Origin: Mammaliicoccus sciuri
GTDB taxonomy: Bacteria > Bacillota > Bacilli > Staphylococcales > Staphylococcaceae
NCBI RefSeq assembly: GCF_002901825.1
Contig: NZ_PPQD01000001.1
Coordinates: 1 to 52,971, forward strand
Direction: 5' to 3'
Length of the DNA stretch: 52,971 nt
A program made the translations under genes and the position numbers. This document shows, in pieces, positions 33,703 through 43,365 of this stretch; position 1 is the first letter of the stretch; every line of letters starts with the position of its first letter. The notes under the pieces are model-generated. The model was not told the DNA's origin and ran no database searches. It saw only the letters and a list, made by a program, of their open reading frames with translations.

Positions 33703-36700
33703 ATGTCATTTAAGAAAGATAGAAGACAACTTGGCCTATATGATTCGATGGACGAGCATGATGCTTGCGGGATTGGCTTTTACGCCAATATGGACAACAA
33801 AAGGTCACATGAAATTGTACTAAAGTCAATTGAAATGCTTTGTAGGTTAGATCATAGAGGTGGAGTTGGAGCTGACGGAATTACTGGTGATGGTGCTGGT
33901 ATTATGACAGAAATCCCTCACCTCTATTTTAAACAAAAATTAAAATTAAATTTACCTGAAGAAGAACATTATGCAGTAGGTATGTTCTTCACTGATGAAA
34001 AAATAGCTGGCAGTGAACATGAAAAGAAGTTTAATGCGTACTTTGAAGAAGAAGGGTTAAAAGTTATTGGATACAGAGATGTTCCATTAGATACGTCAGT
34101 ATTGGCAGAACATGTCGAAGCGACAATGCCTTGTATTCAACAAGTGTTTGTTGAAAATCATTCAAGTGAACACTTTGATCGTTCGTTATTCATTGCACGT
34201 AAACAAATTGAAAGATATGGCGATGAACAAGATTTAGATTTATACTTTGCAAGTTTATCTAGACGCACAATCGTATATAAAGGTTGGTTGCGTTCTGACC
34301 AAATTAAAGGTTTATATATTGATTTGTTAGATGAGGATTATGTTTCTAAATTTGGTTCTGTACATTCGAGATTTAGTACGAATACATTTCCAAGTTGGAA
34401 AAGAGCACATCCAAATAGATTATTAATGCATAATGGTGAAATTAATACGATTAAAGGTAATGTTAACTGGATGCGTGCAAGACAAGATAGATTAATTGAA
34501 ACAATCTTTGGTGATGTGAAAGATAAGATTGGAACAGTGCTAGATGAATCAGGAAGTGACTCATCAATCGTTGATAATGCACTCGAGTTCTTAAGTTTAA
34601 GTATTCCTCCAGAACAAGCTGCAATGCTATTGATTCCTGAACCGTGGTTATATAACGAAACACAAGATCCTAAAATTAGAGCTTTCTATGAATATTACAG
34701 TTATTTAATGGAACCGTGGGACGGTCCGACAATGATTAGTTTCTGTGATGGAGATAAACTTGGCGCATTAACAGACCGTAATGGTTTAAGACCTGGTCGT
34801 TACACAATTACAGATTCAAATGAAATTATATTTTCTTCAGAAGTAGGCGTTATTGACGTTGAAGAAGAACATGTTGTTTATAAAGGGCAACTCAACCCAG
34901 GTAAACTTTTATTAGTGGATTTTAAAGAGAATAAAGTTATCGAAAATGATGAATTAAAACAACGTATCGCAAGTGAATATCCTTATGATGAGTGGGTAAG
35001 TCATAAAGCGTTAAACGTAAATGATACAGTGGCGACACCATCACATGTTGAAGAAGAAAAATTATTCCAATTACAACGTCGTTTCGGATATACAAAAGAA
35101 GAAATTAATAAATATATGTCAGAACTCGTGAGTGAAAAGAAAGATCCAATTGGTGCGATGGGCTTTGATACGCCAGTTGCCGTGTTAAGTACGAGACCAG
35201 AATCGTTGTTTAATTACTTTAAACAACATTTTGCTCAAGTAACGAATCCACCAATTGACTCATATAGAGAGAAAATCGTTACAAGTGAATTGGTTTACTT
35301 AGGTAAAGAAGGTAACTTGTTACAACCGCATCAAGATAACACGAGAAGAATTCAGTTAAATCATCCAGTATTATCGAAAGCGCAACTTGAGCAAATTCAG
35401 GATAGTGAATTTAATGTTGCGGTGATTCCGACGACTTACACAGGTTCACTTAAAGAAGTGTTAGATGACTTAGGACAAACTGTATCGAAAGCCGTTAAAA
35501 ATGGTGCTGAGATTATTGTCTTAGAAGATGAGTCTGTTGAAGATTTAGAAGCGGCGTTTGCAATGCCGATATTATTAGCGGTTAGTCACATTCATCAACA
35601 CTTGATTAGAACGGGTCAACGTTTAGATACAAGTATTGTGGCTTATTCTGGTGAGTGTCGTGAAGTACATCATTTAGCTACATTAATAGGTTATGGTGCC
35701 AATGCTGTTGTGCCATACTTAGCACATTATACGATTGAAGATTTAACTGCTGCGGGACGTCTTGAAGGTACAGTTGAACAGAATATTGATACGTTTAGTC
35801 AAACGTTATCAGCTGGTGTGATTAAAGTAATGGCTAAAATGGGTATTTCAACTGTTCAAAGTTATCAAGGTGCACAAATCTTTGAAGCAATTGGATTAGG
35901 TAAAGATGTTATCGATCAATACTTTACAGGTACACCGTCTAAACTTTCTGGTATATCAATTGATACGATTGATAAAGAGAATAAAGCTAGACAGTCTGAA
36001 CAGATTAAATATTTAAATTCAGGTAGTACTTTCCAATGGCGTCAACAAGGTGAATATCATGCATTCAATCCTAAAACAATTCATTTATTACAACATGCAT
36101 GTAGAGATAATAATTTTGAAATGTTTAAAGAGTATTCTGAAGCTGCAGATAGTGAACGTATGAGTCACTTAAGAAACTTACTTGATTTTAAATCAAATCG
36201 CGCAATTGATTTAAAAGACGTAGAATCTGCTGACCAAATTGTGAAACGCTTTAAGACAGGTGCGATGAGCTTCGGTTCTATTTCTCAAGAAGCGCATCAA
36301 ACTTTAGCAGAAGCGATGAATAGAATTGGTGGACGTAGTAATAGTGGTGAAGGTGGAGAAAATCCAGAACGCTTTATTATTAAGCCGGATGGCACAAATT
36401 ATATGAGTGCTATTAAACAAGTCGCATCAGGTCGCTTTGGTGTAACGAGCGATTACTTACAACACGCTAAAGAAATTCAAATTAAAGTCGCACAAGGTGC
36501 TAAACCTGGTGAAGGTGGACAATTACCTGGTACAAAAGTTTATCCTTGGGTAGCTGAAGTACGTGGTTCAACACCGGGTGTCGGATTAATTTCACCACCA
36601 CCTCACCATGATATATATTCTATTGAGGACTTAGCACAATTGATTCATGACTTAAAGAATGCAAATAGAAAAGCAGACATCAGTGTTAAGCTCGTTTCTA

Positions 36701-38196
36701 AATCTGGTGTAGGTACAATTGCAGCAGGTGTTGCTAAAGCTTTTGCCGACAAGATTGTCATCAGTGGATATGACGGCGGTACAGGTGCATCACCTAAGAC
36801 GAGTATTCAACATGCTGGGTTACCGTGGGAGATTGGTTTATCTGAAACACATCAAACGCTTATGTTAAACGGTCTTCGTTCACGTGTAACATTAGAAACA
36901 GATGGTAAATTAATGACTGGTCGTGACGTTGCACTCGCTTGTGCGTTAGGTGCAGAAGAGTTTGCATTTGCGACAGCACCTTTAGTTGTGCTTGGCTGTA
37001 TTATGATGAGAGTATGCCATAAAGATACATGCCCAGTTGGTATTGCGACTCAAAATGGCGACTTACGAAAATTATATACAGGTAAAGCAGATCACATCGT
37101 AAACTTCATGTATTTTATTGCCGAGGAAATAAGAGAAATTCTAGCTTCATTAGGCTTAAAAACAATGGACGAACTTGTAGGTAGAACGGACTTGTTATCA
37201 GTATCAAACAGATATTACTCTCACCCTAAAGCGAGAGAACTTGATTTAGAGGCACTTTTATTTGTAAATGAAGGTGAAAGATACCGCTCTATGAATCAAA
37301 ATCATCACCTTGATGTTGGATTCGACTTAACGAAATTATATGAAGATGCAAAAGCATCAATTGATCATGGTGAAAAATTTGTTGGTAGTTATAACGTTCG
37401 AAATACTGAAAGAGATGTTGGTGTTATTACAGGTAGTTATATTACAGAAGTGCATGGTGAACCTGGTTTACCAGAAGATACAATAAGTGTTAAGACGTTT
37501 AAACATGCTGGACAAAGTTATGGTGCATTCACGCCTAAAGGTATGACGTTACATCATACTGGTGACGCTAACGATTACTTTGGTAAAGGTTTATCTGGAG
37601 GTAAATTGATCTTAAATGCACCTAACGAAGATAGAGAAGACAATATCATCGTCGGTAACGTTTGTTTCTACGGTGCGACAAGTGGAACATCTTATATTAA
37701 CGGTAGAGCTGGGGAACGTTTCTGTGTAAGAAATAGTGGCGTTAACGTCGTTGTTGAAGGTGTCGGCGACCACGGTTTAGAATACATGACTGGTGGACGT
37801 GTCGTCATTTTAGGTGATGTAGGGCGTAACTTCGGTCAAGGTATGAGTGGTGGTGTATGTTACGCATTGCCAACAGGTGTTGAAGCATTCAAAAAAGATA
37901 ATGAACTTGACACTTTAGAGTTTGAAACATTAAAAGATCCAGATGAAATTGCGAATTTAAGACACATGTTAGAAGAACATGTTCGATATACAAATAGTAA
38001 AAAAGCAAAAGCAGTGCTAACGTCATTTGACACAATTGTCGACAAAGTGGTTAAAGTGATTCCGAAAGACTACAAACTCATGATGCAGAAGATTTCACTA
38101 CACAAATTAGAAAACGAAGAAGATGCACTGTTAAATGCATTCTTTGATGATCGAAAATCTATTGGTGATGAAGAAGAACTGGCTTCGGTATATTAA
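33703..38196 (+). CDS. gltB: Glutamate synthase large subunit
   Basis: 1497 residues, full length. GOGAT alpha subunit: takes the amide of glutamine and transfers it to 2-oxoglutarate, with electrons from GltD. A short propeptide precedes the nucleophile Cys22 (DEHDACGIGFYANM), so maturation by cleavage before the cysteine is expected. Class II amidotransferase domain about 22-420; central domain about 470-770; FMN TIM barrel about 830-1200 with GAMSFGSISQEAH, KPGEGGQLPG and the 3Fe-4S cluster cysteines in CIMMRVCHKDTCPVGIATQ; C-terminal beta-helix (GXXG repeats) to about 1450. The AGGTG site lies before the ATG. Followed by gltD after 15 bases. Confidence 0.97.
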   Translation: MSFKKDRRQLGLYDSMDEHDACGIGFYANMDNKRSHEIVLKSIEMLCRLDHRGGVGADGITGDGAGIMTEIPHLYFKQKLKLNLPEEEHYAVGMFFTDEKIAGSEHEKKFNAYFEEEGLKVIGYRDVPLDTSVLAEHVEATMPCIQQVFVENHSSEHFDRSLFIARKQIERYGDEQDLDLYFASLSRRTIVYKGWLRSDQIKGLYIDLLDEDYVSKFGSVHSRFSTNTFPSWKRAHPNRLLMHNGEINTIKGNVNWMRARQDRLIETIFGDVKDKIGTVLDESGSDSSIVDNALEFLSLSIPPEQAAMLLIPEPWLYNETQDPKIRAFYEYYSYLMEPWDGPTMISFCDGDKLGALTDRNGLRPGRYTITDSNEIIFSSEVGVIDVEEEHVVYKGQLNPGKLLLVDFKENKVIENDELKQRIASEYPYDEWVSHKALNVNDTVATPSHVEEEKLFQLQRRFGYTKEEINKYMSELVSEKKDPIGAMGFDTPVAVLSTRPESLFNYFKQHFAQVTNPPIDSYREKIVTSELVYLGKEGNLLQPHQDNTRRIQLNHPVLSKAQLEQIQDSEFNVAVIPTTYTGSLKEVLDDLGQTVSKAVKNGAEIIVLEDESVEDLEAAFAMPILLAVSHIHQHLIRTGQRLDTSIVAYSGECREVHHLATLIGYGANAVVPYLAHYTIEDLTAAGRLEGTVEQNIDTFSQTLSAGVIKVMAKMGISTVQSYQGAQIFEAIGLGKDVIDQYFTGTPSKLSGISIDTIDKENKARQSEQIKYLNSGSTFQWRQQGEYHAFNPKTIHLLQHACRDNNFEMFKEYSEAADSERMSHLRNLLDFKSNRAIDLKDVESADQIVKRFKTGAMSFGSISQEAHQTLAEAMNRIGGRSNSGEGGENPERFIIKPDGTNYMSAIKQVASGRFGVTSDYLQHAKEIQIKVAQGAKPGEGGQLPGTKVYPWVAEVRGSTPGVGLISPPPHHDIYSIEDLAQLIHDLKNANRKADISVKLVSKSGVGTIAAGVAKAFADKIVISGYDGGTGASPKTSIQHAGLPWEIGLSETHQTLMLNGLRSRVTLETDGKLMTGRDVALACALGAEEFAFATAPLVVLGCIMMRVCHKDTCPVGIATQNGDLRKLYTGKADHIVNFMYFIAEEIREILASLGLKTMDELVGRTDLLSVSNRYYSHPKARELDLEALLFVNEGERYRSMNQNHHLDVGFDLTKLYEDAKASIDHGEKFVGSYNVRNTERDVGVITGSYITEVHGEPGLPEDTISVKTFKHAGQSYGAFTPKGMTLHHTGDANDYFGKGLSGGKLILNAPNEDREDNIIVGNVCFYGATSGTSYINGRAGERFCVRNSGVNVVVEGVGDHGLEYMTGGRVVILGDVGRNFGQGMSGGVCYALPTGVEAFKKDNELDTLEFETLKDPDEIANLRHMLEEHVRYTNSKKAKAVLTSFDTIVDKVVKVIPKDYKLMMQKISLHKLENEEDALLNAFFDDRKSIGDEEELASVY

Positions 38197-38211
38197 GAAG
38201 GAGGGCATATT

Positions 38212-39669
38212 ATGGGTGAATTTAAAGGTTTTATGAAGTATCCTAAGCAACAACTTGATGAGTTGCCGTTAAAAGATAGAATTAAAGGATATGACGCATT
38301 CCAACAACGTTTTACTAAAGAAGACGCAGCTACACAAGGTGCGCGTTGTATGGATTGCGGAACACCATTTTGTCAAACAGGCTCATCATTCGGTAGAGAT
38401 ACAATAGGTTGTCCAATAGGTAACTATATACCAGAATGGAATGACTTAGTGTATCGCAAAGATTATGAAGAAGCATATGCAAGATTATCAGAAACAAATA
38501 ACTTTCCTGAATTTACAGGTCGTGTATGTCCTGCACCATGTGAATCTTCATGTGTATTAGCGATTAATAATGATTCAGTCGCTATCAAAGGTATAGAACG
38601 TACAATTATAGATGAAGCGTATGATATGGGACTTGTGAAACCTAAGTTTCCAGAACATCGCTTAGAAGAAAAAGTAGCCATTATCGGTAGTGGTCCAGCA
38701 GGCTTAACAGCTGCAGAAGAATTAAATTTACTTGGCTATAATGTGACTGTATATGAGCGTAACCATCGTCCAGGTGGTTTGCTTATGTACGGCATACCAA
38801 GTATGAAATTAGATAAAGAAGTTATCGAACGTCGTGTGAAATTAATGGAAGAAGCGGGTATCGTCTTTAAAACAGATGTTAATGTGGGGAAAGACATCAC
38901 GAAAGAGGAACTAGATGAACAGTATGATGCAATTATTGTTTGTACAGGCTCACAAAAAGGGCGTGACCTACCATTAGAAGGACGTATGAGCTTCGGTATA
39001 CATTTTGCGATGGAATATTTAACAGAGCAAACGCAATTACAAATGGGAGAAATTGACGAACCAACTATAACAGCAAAAGGTAAAAATGTGATTGTAATCG
39101 GTGCGGGTGATACAGGTGCTGACTGCGTAGCAACAGCATTAAGAGATGACTGTAAATCAGTCGTTCAATTTAATAAATATGTAAGACTAACAGATAAAAT
39201 GGAACAAAATACATCATGGCCATTACCAATGCCAATCTTCAAGTTAGACTATGCGCATAAAGAATATCGTGAAAAGTTCGGATTTGAACCAAGAGCATAT
39301 GGTATTCAAACAATGCGTTATGATGTTGATGAAAATGGTAATATTCGCGGTTTATATACGCAAGTGTTAGAAGAAACTGAAGACGGAATGGTCATTGTAG
39401 AAAGTACAGAACGTCATTGGCCAGCAGATTTAGTCCTATTATCAATCGGTTTTGAAGGTACAGAACATTTAGTGCCACATTCATTCAACTTAAAGACAGA
39501 ACGAAACAAAATCATAGCAAATGAAAAAGACTTCAGAACAAATCAAGATAAAGTATTTGTAGCTGGAGATGCAAGAAAAGGTCAAAGTTTAGTCGTTTGG
39601 GCAATAAAAGAAGGGCGTGCAGTTGCAAAAGCTGTAGATGAATCCTTAAAGAAAAAAATTACAATTTAA
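38212..39669 (+). CDS. gltD: Glutamate synthase small subunit
   Basis: 485 residues, NADPH:FAD oxidoreductase subunit. N-terminal region with two 4Fe-4S cysteine sets (GARCMDCGTPFCQTG at about 43-57 and GRVCPAPCESSCV at about 103-115). FAD Rossmann IIGSGPAGLTAAEELN (158-173) and NADPH Rossmann VIVIGAGDTGADCVATA (about 294-310). The final VFVAGDARKGQSLVVWAIKEGRAVAKAVDE is typical. AAGGAGGG site, 15 bases after gltB. No hairpin terminator is visible before the tRNA gene. Confidence 0.97.
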   Translation: MGEFKGFMKYPKQQLDELPLKDRIKGYDAFQQRFTKEDAATQGARCMDCGTPFCQTGSSFGRDTIGCPIGNYIPEWNDLVYRKDYEEAYARLSETNNFPEFTGRVCPAPCESSCVLAINNDSVAIKGIERTIIDEAYDMGLVKPKFPEHRLEEKVAIIGSGPAGLTAAEELNLLGYNVTVYERNHRPGGLLMYGIPSMKLDKEVIERRVKLMEEAGIVFKTDVNVGKDITKEELDEQYDAIIVCTGSQKGRDLPLEGRMSFGIHFAMEYLTEQTQLQMGEIDEPTITAKGKNVIVIGAGDTGADCVATALRDDCKSVVQFNKYVRLTDKMEQNTSWPLPMPIFKLDYAHKEYREKFGFEPRAYGIQTMRYDVDENGNIRGLYTQVLEETEDGMVIVESTERHWPADLVLLSIGFEGTEHLVPHSFNLKTERNKIIANEKDFRTNQDKVFVAGDARKGQSLVVWAIKEGRAVAKAVDESLKKKITI

Positions 39670-39684
39670 ATTTTGTGATTTTTG

Positions 39685-39713
39685 TTGACATCAGTAATGG
39701 CATGTTATAAGAT
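39685..39713 (+). promoter_or_regulatory. Promoter of tRNA-Ser
   Basis: Perfect TTGACA (39685-39690), then TAAGAT (39708-39713) at 17 bases, about 16 bases before the mature tRNA 5' end. Confidence 0.75.
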
Positions 39714-39729
39714 AAATAATGTCTTATTT

Positions 39730-39822
39730 GGAGGAATACCCAAGTCCGGCTGAAGGGATCGGTCTTGAAAACCGACAGGGGCTTAACGGCTCGCGGGGGT
39801 TCGAATCCCTCTTCCTCCGCCA
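39730..39822 (+). tRNA. tRNA-Ser (anticodon UGA)
   Basis: 93 bases including encoded CCA. Acceptor stem GGAGGAA (39730-39736) pairs with TTCCTCC (39812-39818), then G and CCA. Anticodon stem-loop TCGGT-CTTGAAA-ACCGA gives anticodon TGA. A long variable arm (GGGGCTTAACGGCTC region) is typical of serine tRNA, and the T loop reads GGGGGTTCGAATCCC. It has its own promoter and terminator. Confidence 0.97.
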
Positions 39823-39857
39823 TTATTTTTTAAATATCCAAGACTATATATATAAAG

Positions 39858-39890
39858 AACACTGTCCACTTTTGTGGGCAGTGTTTTTTT
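39858..39890 (+). terminator. Terminator of tRNA-Ser
   Basis: AACACTGTCCAC (39858-39869) pairs with GTGGGCAGTGTT (39874-39885, one G-U), then TTTTT. Confidence 0.88.
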
Positions 39891-39994
39891 GTTGTGAAAA
39901 AATATAATGGTTGGATGTATATTTGGGAGCGGAGTGGAGATTAAGTTGCAGGGTGGAATATTGCGGTGAAAATATAGTAGGTGGAAATATAGGG

Positions 39995-40160
39995 GCGTTG
40001 TTAGGGACATAATTCGGAGAAGTGTCTCTAAGGGGTGACGTTAGGGACAGAATTCTGAGAAGTGTCCGTAAGAGGCGTTGTTAGGGACAGAATTCTGAGA
40101 AATGTCCATAAGAGGTGCTGTTAGGGACAGAATTCTGAGAAATGTCCGTAAATGAGCGCC
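39995..40160. repeat. 40-bp tandem repeat, 4 copies
   Basis: TTAGGGACA recurs at 40001, 40041, 40081 and 40121, exactly 40 bp apart. Each unit has GGGACAGAATTCTGAGA followed by TGTCC, a small imperfect stem. Copy 1 is the most diverged (AATTCGGAGA). The upstream flank (39915-39995) is G-rich with looser GTGGA repeats. Confidence 0.93.
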
Positions 40161-40162
40161 TA

Positions 40163-40275
40163 TCTAATTACCAGAATTCGAAATAATAGAAGATACAGCG
40201 TTCTAACTACCAGAATTCGAAATAATGGAAGTTACAGCATTCTAATTACCAGAATTCCGAATAATGACAGTTACT
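40163..40275. repeat. 39-bp tandem repeat, 3 copies
   Basis: CCAGAATTC recurs at 40171, 40210 and 40249, 39 bp apart. The unit reads CTAATTACCAGAATTCGAAA then TAATGGAAGTTACAGC with small changes. It shares only the CAGAATTC core with the preceding 40-bp family. Confidence 0.9.
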
Positions 40276-40283
40276 CGGACCGG

Positions 40284-40327
40284 ACTCCAAACTAACTCCA
40301 ACCTCACTCGAACCTAATTCCAACCTC
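40284..40327. repeat. 11-bp tandem repeat, 4 copies
   Basis: Four back-to-back 11-base units: ACTCCAAACTA, ACTCCAACCTC, ACTCGAACCTA and ATTCCAACCTC. The block is C-rich on this strand, opposite to the G-rich left flank of the repeat region. Confidence 0.8.
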
Positions 40328-40361
40328 ATATCGTCATGCGATTATGACAATTTCTTTTGTT

Positions 40362-40391
40362 TTCACAAAAGGATAACAACTTTGTTATAAT
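40362..40391 (+). promoter_or_regulatory. Probable promoter of the muropeptide-recycling operon
   Basis: TTCACA (40362-40367) and a perfect TATAAT (40386-40391), spacer 18 bases. It begins right after the repeat region and lies about 32 bases before the first gene. Confidence 0.55.
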
Positions 40392-40423
40392 ATAAGAATA
40401 TTCTGATAAAAGGTCGTGTCTTA

Positions 40424-41347
40424 ATGAAAGCAAAGGGATTAAATAGAGGAGATGTGGTGGGGGTTGTAGCATTAGCGAGTCCGCCAAACCAAACGCATTT
40501 AAAGAACGGGTTGAAACTTTTAGAAGAGAAATATGGTATTCGGTTTAAACTAGCGAAAAATATAGACCGCGTTCATGGTCATTTAGCGGGAACGGATGAT
40601 GAACGATTAGATAGTTTGCATGACATGTTAGAAGATGATGAAGTGAAAGGCATAATATGTGCTTGCGGTGGTTATGGTACACCTAGAATTGTAGAACGTA
40701 TTGATTATAATCTTGTAAAAGCACATCCTAAAATTATATGGGGATATAGTGATATTACATGCTTACACAATGCTATTAGACAACAAACGGGATTGGTAAC
40801 ATTTCAAGGTCCTATGATCGCATCAGATATAGGAGATACTTATAATGAGATTTCTATTGGAAGCTTTGAGCAGTTATTTAATGGTGAAGCTGTGTCTTAT
40901 CCTACAGATCAATTAACGTTTAAATCGTTGGTTGGTGGCCGCGTTGAAGGAGAAATTGTTGGTGGTTGTTTATCTTTACTTGTTTCAAGTCTAGGAACAC
41001 CATATGAAATCGATACTAAGGGCAAAATTTTATTTATAGAAGATATTGGTGAAGTGCCTTATAAGGTAGACGGATTTTTACAACAACTCAAATCTGCTGG
41101 CAAGTTAAATGATGCTTCTGGATTTATTTTCGGGACATTCACAGATAGCGAGCCTAAAAATCCAAAGAAATCTTTAACGATGAAAGAAGTGTTAGATGAT
41201 TTTATAACGCCATTAAATAAACCGGCAGTGTATGATTTGAATATTGGACATTGCACGCCGCATTTTGCGATACCGTTTGGAACGCAAGCTACATTAGATG
41301 TGGACAATAAAGTATTAAATATAGCGTCAGGTGTAATTATAGAATAA
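40424..41347 (+). CDS. ykfA: LD-carboxypeptidase, YkfA-like (S66 family)
   Basis: 307 residues, serine peptidase family S66 (LdcA/MccF/YkfA). In wall recycling it removes the terminal D-Ala from muropeptide tetrapeptides; other members cleave peptide antibiotics such as microcin C. The triad is visible as Ser109 in WGYSDIT, Glu206 in FIEDIGE and a histidine in IGHCTPHFAIPFG (His276). No signal peptide, so cytoplasmic. First of three genes in the order YkfA-YkfB-YkfC known from Bacillus, which supports the recycling role. The gap to the next gene is 12 bases. Confidence 0.88.
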   Translation: MKAKGLNRGDVVGVVALASPPNQTHLKNGLKLLEEKYGIRFKLAKNIDRVHGHLAGTDDERLDSLHDMLEDDEVKGIICACGGYGTPRIVERIDYNLVKAHPKIIWGYSDITCLHNAIRQQTGLVTFQGPMIASDIGDTYNEISIGSFEQLFNGEAVSYPTDQLTFKSLVGGRVEGEIVGGCLSLLVSSLGTPYEIDTKGKILFIEDIGEVPYKVDGFLQQLKSAGKLNDASGFIFGTFTDSEPKNPKKSLTMKEVLDDFITPLNKPAVYDLNIGHCTPHFAIPFGTQATLDVDNKVLNIASGVIIE

Positions 41348-41359
41348 AGGGGAAGTTAT

Positions 41360-42460
41360 ATGTTTATAACAGATATAAAATACTATAGATATGAAACGCC
41401 TTTGAAGAAACCTTTCAAAACAGCACTGAGAACAGTAGAAGTGATTGAAAGTATATATGTATTTATTGAAACGAATTATGAAGATGTTATAGGTGTTGGT
41501 GAAGCTGTACCTACATATGTTATTACGGGTGATACAAAAGGTGGTATAGAAGCTGCGATTGAAGAGGTCTTTAAGCCACTATTAATTAACCGACCATTAA
41601 CGAAAGACTTACTAGATGAAATTCATCAAGTCATCGTAGGTAATACAAGTGCCAAAGCTGCAATAGATATCGCGCTTTATGACTTATTAGCTCAAGAAGC
41701 AGAATTGCCTTTATATCAATATATCAATCATAACCCGGGAAATAAATCATTAGAAACTTGTTATACCGTGAGTCTAAATGATGCTGATGAAATGGTAGAA
41801 GATGGTTTGAGATATGTAGAAGATGGCTTTAACCATTTGAAGATAAAAGTGGGGAAAGATGATGTCTCTACAGATTTAAATAGATTACAGGCATTACGTT
41901 CTACTTTACCGAGTGAGGTTATTTTAAGTGCGGATGCAAACCAAGCATGGGATGAAAAAGGTGCGCGTCATGCATTGAAACATTTTGATGAAGCAGATTT
42001 GGATATTGAGAGCATCGAACAACCTGTTGGAAGATATGAGTATAAGGTACTAGGTGAGCTATCTCAAGAATTCAAAATTCCTTTAATGGTAGATGAAGGA
42101 TTGTTTAGTTTACATGATGCACAGAGACTTGTAGAAGTTGGTGCAACAAATATATGGAATATTAAACTGATGAAGACTGGTGGTATTCATCAAGCATTAA
42201 AGATACATGATATTGCTAAAGGTGAAGCGATACCTTGCATGGTTGGATGTATGATGGAAACACATGTATCTGTAACGGCGGCTTTACATTTTAGTTTAGC
42301 AGCAGAACAAGTGAACCGTGTTGATTTTGATGCACCTTTAATGGTAGTTGAGCGACAAGTTGAAGGTGGTATTACTTATGAAGGTGCTAAAGTAACCGTT
42401 TCAGAAGGGACAGGGTTAGGAATAGATCGTGAATCTTTATATAAGAAGGTGAGCTCATGA
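41360..42460 (+). CDS. ykfB: L-Ala-D/L-Glu epimerase, YkfB-like
   Basis: 366 residues, enolase superfamily, muconate-lactonising/dipeptide-epimerase group. It inverts D-Glu in L-Ala-D-Glu so that the dipeptide can be hydrolysed and reused. Visible catalytic parts: KIKVGKD (the K-x-K base), SADANQAW and IESIEQP metal ligands, MVDEG, and the opposite-face lysine in WNIKLMKTGG. AAGGGGAAG site. Overlaps the next gene by 4 bases (ATGA). Confidence 0.9.
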   Translation: MFITDIKYYRYETPLKKPFKTALRTVEVIESIYVFIETNYEDVIGVGEAVPTYVITGDTKGGIEAAIEEVFKPLLINRPLTKDLLDEIHQVIVGNTSAKAAIDIALYDLLAQEAELPLYQYINHNPGNKSLETCYTVSLNDADEMVEDGLRYVEDGFNHLKIKVGKDDVSTDLNRLQALRSTLPSEVILSADANQAWDEKGARHALKHFDEADLDIESIEQPVGRYEYKVLGELSQEFKIPLMVDEGLFSLHDAQRLVEVGATNIWNIKLMKTGGIHQALKIHDIAKGEAIPCMVGCMMETHVSVTAALHFSLAAEQVNRVDFDAPLMVVERQVEGGITYEGAKVTVSEGTGLGIDRESLYKKVSS

Positions 42461-43365
42461 TTAAATATTGCAGAGTAAATGTCGGGACAATATGGAGAAG
42501 CTTTGATAAAGCTAGAGAAATTGATAGAGACGGTATCATGTATCCAGCAGATATTCAACGTTGGTTACTTGAACTTAATTTAGAACAGAAATTATCTTTT
42601 ACGGAAGATAGTAGAATAGATACGCAAATTCTTTATGGCGAAAAAGTAGAAGTAGTAGAAGAACAAGATGGTTGGAGTTACGTTATCTGTTTAGAGCAAA
42701 CGTCTAAACAGAATCCAAAGGGATATCCAGGATTTATTCCGACGAGTCAATTAGGTGAGATGAAGGCGTACGATACACATCCACGCCTTCGTGTTAATGT
42801 ACCTAAGACGACATTGTTTAATTTAGACTTTACAACGAAACAAATTCTGTCATTTAATACGATTTTACCTATTATTAAGAAAGATGAGCCTTTTATTGAA
42901 GTTGACACACCTGAAGGCAAAGGGCTCATTAGTGCGAATGATGTAGAATTCAGTGATGAATCTGGCGCATTCGAAATTGGTACAATGGCAGGTGTCATTG
43001 AAAATGCGAAGCGCTTTTTAGACTTGCCTTATTTATGGGGAGGGATGTCTAGTTATGGTTATGATTGTTCAGGATTATGTTTCCAAATGTACAAAAGTCA
43101 AAACTTCCACATCCCCCGAGATGCCGATGAACAATATGAAGCAATGACGGATGTTTCGATAGCATCACATGACTTTTTGCCAGGTGATTTGCTGTTCTTC
43201 AGTAAACTAGAAGATGAAGGCTTTCTATCACATGTTGGCATATATATGGGAGAAGACATGATGATTCATGCGCCTCATACACCGAAAAGTATCGAAATCA
43301 TTAAGTTATCAGGTAGTTATTATCAAAAGATATTAGCTAAAGCTGCACGATTATCAAATATCTAA
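42457..43365 (+). CDS. ykfC: NlpC/P60 gamma-D-glutamyl-diamino-acid peptidase, YkfC-like
   Basis: 302 residues. N-terminal two thirds contain SH3-like beta segments (about 55-165), followed by a C-terminal NlpC/P60 domain with nucleophile Cys204 (YDCSGLCFQMYK), His259 (SHVGIYMG) and His271 (MIHAPH). It cuts gamma-D-Glu to diamino acid in muropeptides. There is no signal peptide, unlike secreted NlpC/P60 enzymes, so the work is in the cytoplasm on imported peptides. The last 12 bases overlap the 3' end of the convergent beta-lactamase-like gene. Confidence 0.9.
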   Translation: MIKYCRVNVGTIWRSFDKAREIDRDGIMYPADIQRWLLELNLEQKLSFTEDSRIDTQILYGEKVEVVEEQDGWSYVICLEQTSKQNPKGYPGFIPTSQLGEMKAYDTHPRLRVNVPKTTLFNLDFTTKQILSFNTILPIIKKDEPFIEVDTPEGKGLISANDVEFSDESGAFEIGTMAGVIENAKRFLDLPYLWGGMSSYGYDCSGLCFQMYKSQNFHIPRDADEQYEAMTDVSIASHDFLPGDLLFFSKLEDEGFLSHVGIYMGEDMMIHAPHTPKSIEIIKLSGSYYQKILAKAARLSNI

